From an uncultured Veillonella sp. (GTDB lineage Bacteria > Bacillota > Negativicutes > Veillonellales > Veillonellaceae), in assembly GCA_900556785.1 (NCBI GenBank), contig USQK01000008.1, forward strand, positions 1 through 35,159: a stretch of DNA of 35,159 nt, given 5' to 3'. Each line of letters begins with the position of its first letter. The stretch's first letter is position 1. The translations under genes and the position numbers were made by a program. Below are positions 33,870-35,159 of this stretch, one piece after another. Below the pieces are notes generated by a model. The model saw only the letters and a list, made by a program, of their open reading frames with translations, searched no databases and was not told the DNA's origin.

Positions 33870-34535
33870 ATGGAGACAAAATGGTATTCTGATTTTTGGC
33901 GGTTGTTTGTGAGTCCTTTTAGCGGCGGTATTGATCAAGTTGTACAATCGGGGACATTGAAAAAAGGATTCTGGGGCACTGTATTCTTATGGGCTATCCC
34001 ATATATTATATTGGCTTTATTTGGGACTATGTTAATTCCATTTCTCCCTCATAATGAATTTACTGGTTTAACCTATTTACTCGGTATCGGTGCCAGCTTT
34101 ATGTTCATCTTTGCATGGCTTATTTGTATCGGCTGGTCCTTTGTGATGGTTGCTATCGCTTCTTATGTATATAACTGGGTTATTACTAAAATGGGTGGTA
34201 CCGACAATGTACAAGCCATTATGAAAGTTAGTTGGTATCTACAAGGGTATGGCGTACTATTATTTAGTATTGGTTATACGATAGTCTTGGTTTTAATGGG
34301 CATATTAGGTCTAGCATCCGATAGTAGTGCCCTTGCTAGTGTCATCTATGTTGTAGGAACAATAGTATTATTTGTTATATCTATTTGGGTATCCTTAGAA
34401 CTTATGGCAAGACAAGTAATGCTTACGAAGATGAAAGTATTCATTGCTTGCATCTTAACGTCCATAATCATCGCTATAATTTGGGCACTTTTCATGGCAC
34501 TTCTTAGTGGCTGTGCCTCTTTAGTGAGTAGATAA
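33870..34535 (+). CDS. YIP1-family integral membrane protein
   Basis: 221 aa with about five hydrophobic helices: residues about 32-57, 68-98, 120-148, 155-180 and 190-213. The N-terminal FWRLFVSPFSGGIDQVV and the following layout match the Yip1-type domain found in small bacterial membrane proteins of unknown role. A weak GAGG site precedes the ATG. It ends in SGCASLVSR. It lies 38 nt after hydE and may be read from the same transcript; a terminator closes it. No function can be stated. Confidence 0.7.
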   Translation: METKWYSDFWRLFVSPFSGGIDQVVQSGTLKKGFWGTVFLWAIPYIILALFGTMLIPFLPHNEFTGLTYLLGIGASFMFIFAWLICIGWSFVMVAIASYVYNWVITKMGGTDNVQAIMKVSWYLQGYGVLLFSIGYTIVLVLMGILGLASDSSALASVIYVVGTIVLFVISIWVSLELMARQVMLTKMKVFIACILTSIIIAIIWALFMALLSGCASLVSR

Positions 34536-34564
34536 TACTGATTTATAAATTAATATTAATAAAG

Positions 34565-34608
34565 AGTCCTCTTTTTTTGATAAATTTTTTCGGAAAAAGA
34601 GGACTTTT
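34565..34608. terminator. Terminator after the YIP1-family gene
   Basis: AGTCCTCTTTTT (34565-34576) pairs with its complement (34594-34605), 17-nt loop, followed by TTTT. T-rich on both strands, so possibly active both ways. Confidence 0.85.
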
Positions 34609-34669
34609 CTATTTGGGTGTCGAAATGTATTAGCAAAAGCCGTAATTTGCCATTAAGGAGGCGATTCCG

Positions 34670-35159
34670 ATGAAAGAGTACAGTAGTGATAAAATTAGAA
34701 ATGTTGCTGTTGTTTCCCACGATGGTGCGGGTAAAACAGCTCTTGTCGAATCTTTGTTGTTAACCTCTGGTGCGGTTGATTTCGTAGGTAAAGGCCAAGA
34801 CAATAAACATATTATGGACTTTGAACCTGAAGAAATTAAACGTAACGTAACAATCCAATTGGGCATGGCTCCATGTGAATGGCATGACCACAAGGTTAAC
34901 TTCGTAGATACTCCAGGCTATAATGAATTCCATGGCGAAGTTCGTGCCGCTTTGCGTGCGTGCGATGGTATGTTAATGGTACTATCCGCCACATCTGGTG
35001 TAGAAACTGACACAGTTCGCGCTTGGGATTATGCAGTGGAATTACAAATGCCACGTATGGCATTTATCAATAAAATGGATGTGGATGGTGCCGATTTCTT
35101 CGGTACTATTGAAAGAATGCGGGAATTATTTGGCAAAGGCATTATGCCATTGCAGATTC
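34670..35159 (+). CDS. EF-G-like translational GTPase, N-terminal part (runs off the window)
   Basis: 163 codons visible from ATG 34670 (AAGGAGG upstream); no stop before the window end. The GTPase motifs are clear: G1 SHDGAGKT (16-23), G3 DTPG (80-83), G4 NKMD (134-137). The P-loop differs from classic EF-G (AHIDAGKT), and the switch I region (MDFEPEEIKRNVTIQLG) is that of the EF-G-like paralogue group rather than the main FusA. Its function is probably ribosome-associated but not simply translocation; some bacterial EF-G paralogues work in recycling (family knowledge). The remaining domains are outside the window. Confidence 0.88.
   Translation, partial: MKEYSSDKIRNVAVVSHDGAGKTALVESLLLTSGAVDFVGKGQDNKHIMDFEPEEIKRNVTIQLGMAPCEWHDHKVNFVDTPGYNEFHGEVRAALRACDGMLMVLSATSGVETDTVRAWDYAVELQMPRMAFINKMDVDGADFFGTIERMRELFGKGIMPLQI

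Overview
The window looks like chromosome of a diderm Firmicute of the Negativicutes, most likely Veillonella or a close relative. The reasons are: moderately AT-rich Firmicute-style genes with strong AGGAGG-type ribosome sites, combined with outer-membrane biology (a two-partner secretion pair, an AsmA-like protein, an OmpM-like N-terminus with an SLH-like segment and a coiled coil); a [FeFe]-hydrogenase maturase; and Cys and His pathways of anaerobic Firmicute type. This assignment is by recognition, not by a search.

Layout. 1-1,750: the end of a GNAT acetyltransferase, a PHP-type histidinol-phosphatase (hisK), and a small ORF broken by one in-frame stop. 1,850-10,120: a two-partner secretion / contact-dependent-inhibition locus, made of the outer-membrane transporter (TpsB), a 2,038-aa exoprotein (TpsA/CdiA-like) with a hydrophobic glycine-rich C-terminus, and an overlapping AT-rich four-helix membrane protein that is the likely immunity protein. 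10,370-19,400: a histidine cluster in the order hisZG (fused), hisD, hisB, hisA, hisF, hisI, hisE, hisC, hisH, and a second divergent hisF. With hisK upstream, every step from PRPP plus ATP to histidine is encoded here. 19,440-26,210: a CstA-family transporter, an AsmA-like protein, a small exported protein, a convergent copper-amine-oxidase-N-like protein, queF, and a membrane protein. 26,260-28,130: cysK and cysE, with a terminator inside the cysK leader. 28,160-31,150: a Dps-like ferritin behind a perfect dyad, tRNA-Ser(GCU), a truncated OmpM-like exported protein and an Nramp transporter. 31,385-35,159: an operon of an unknown protein, YaaA and HydE, then a YIP1-type membrane protein and the start of an EF-G-like GTPase.

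Most noteworthy: (1) the TpsA C-terminus plus the overlapping polytopic membrane protein, a candidate membrane-targeting CDI toxin/immunity pair; (2) a HisZ-HisG single-chain ATP phosphoribosyltransferase; (3) a second HisF that has lost catalytic Asp11 and other active-site residues but keeps the ammonia-gate residues, placed directly behind the only hisH; (4) dyad operators over the his and dps promoters and a T-box-like but core-less attenuator before cysK. No CRISPR array, insertion sequence or prophage gene was seen.
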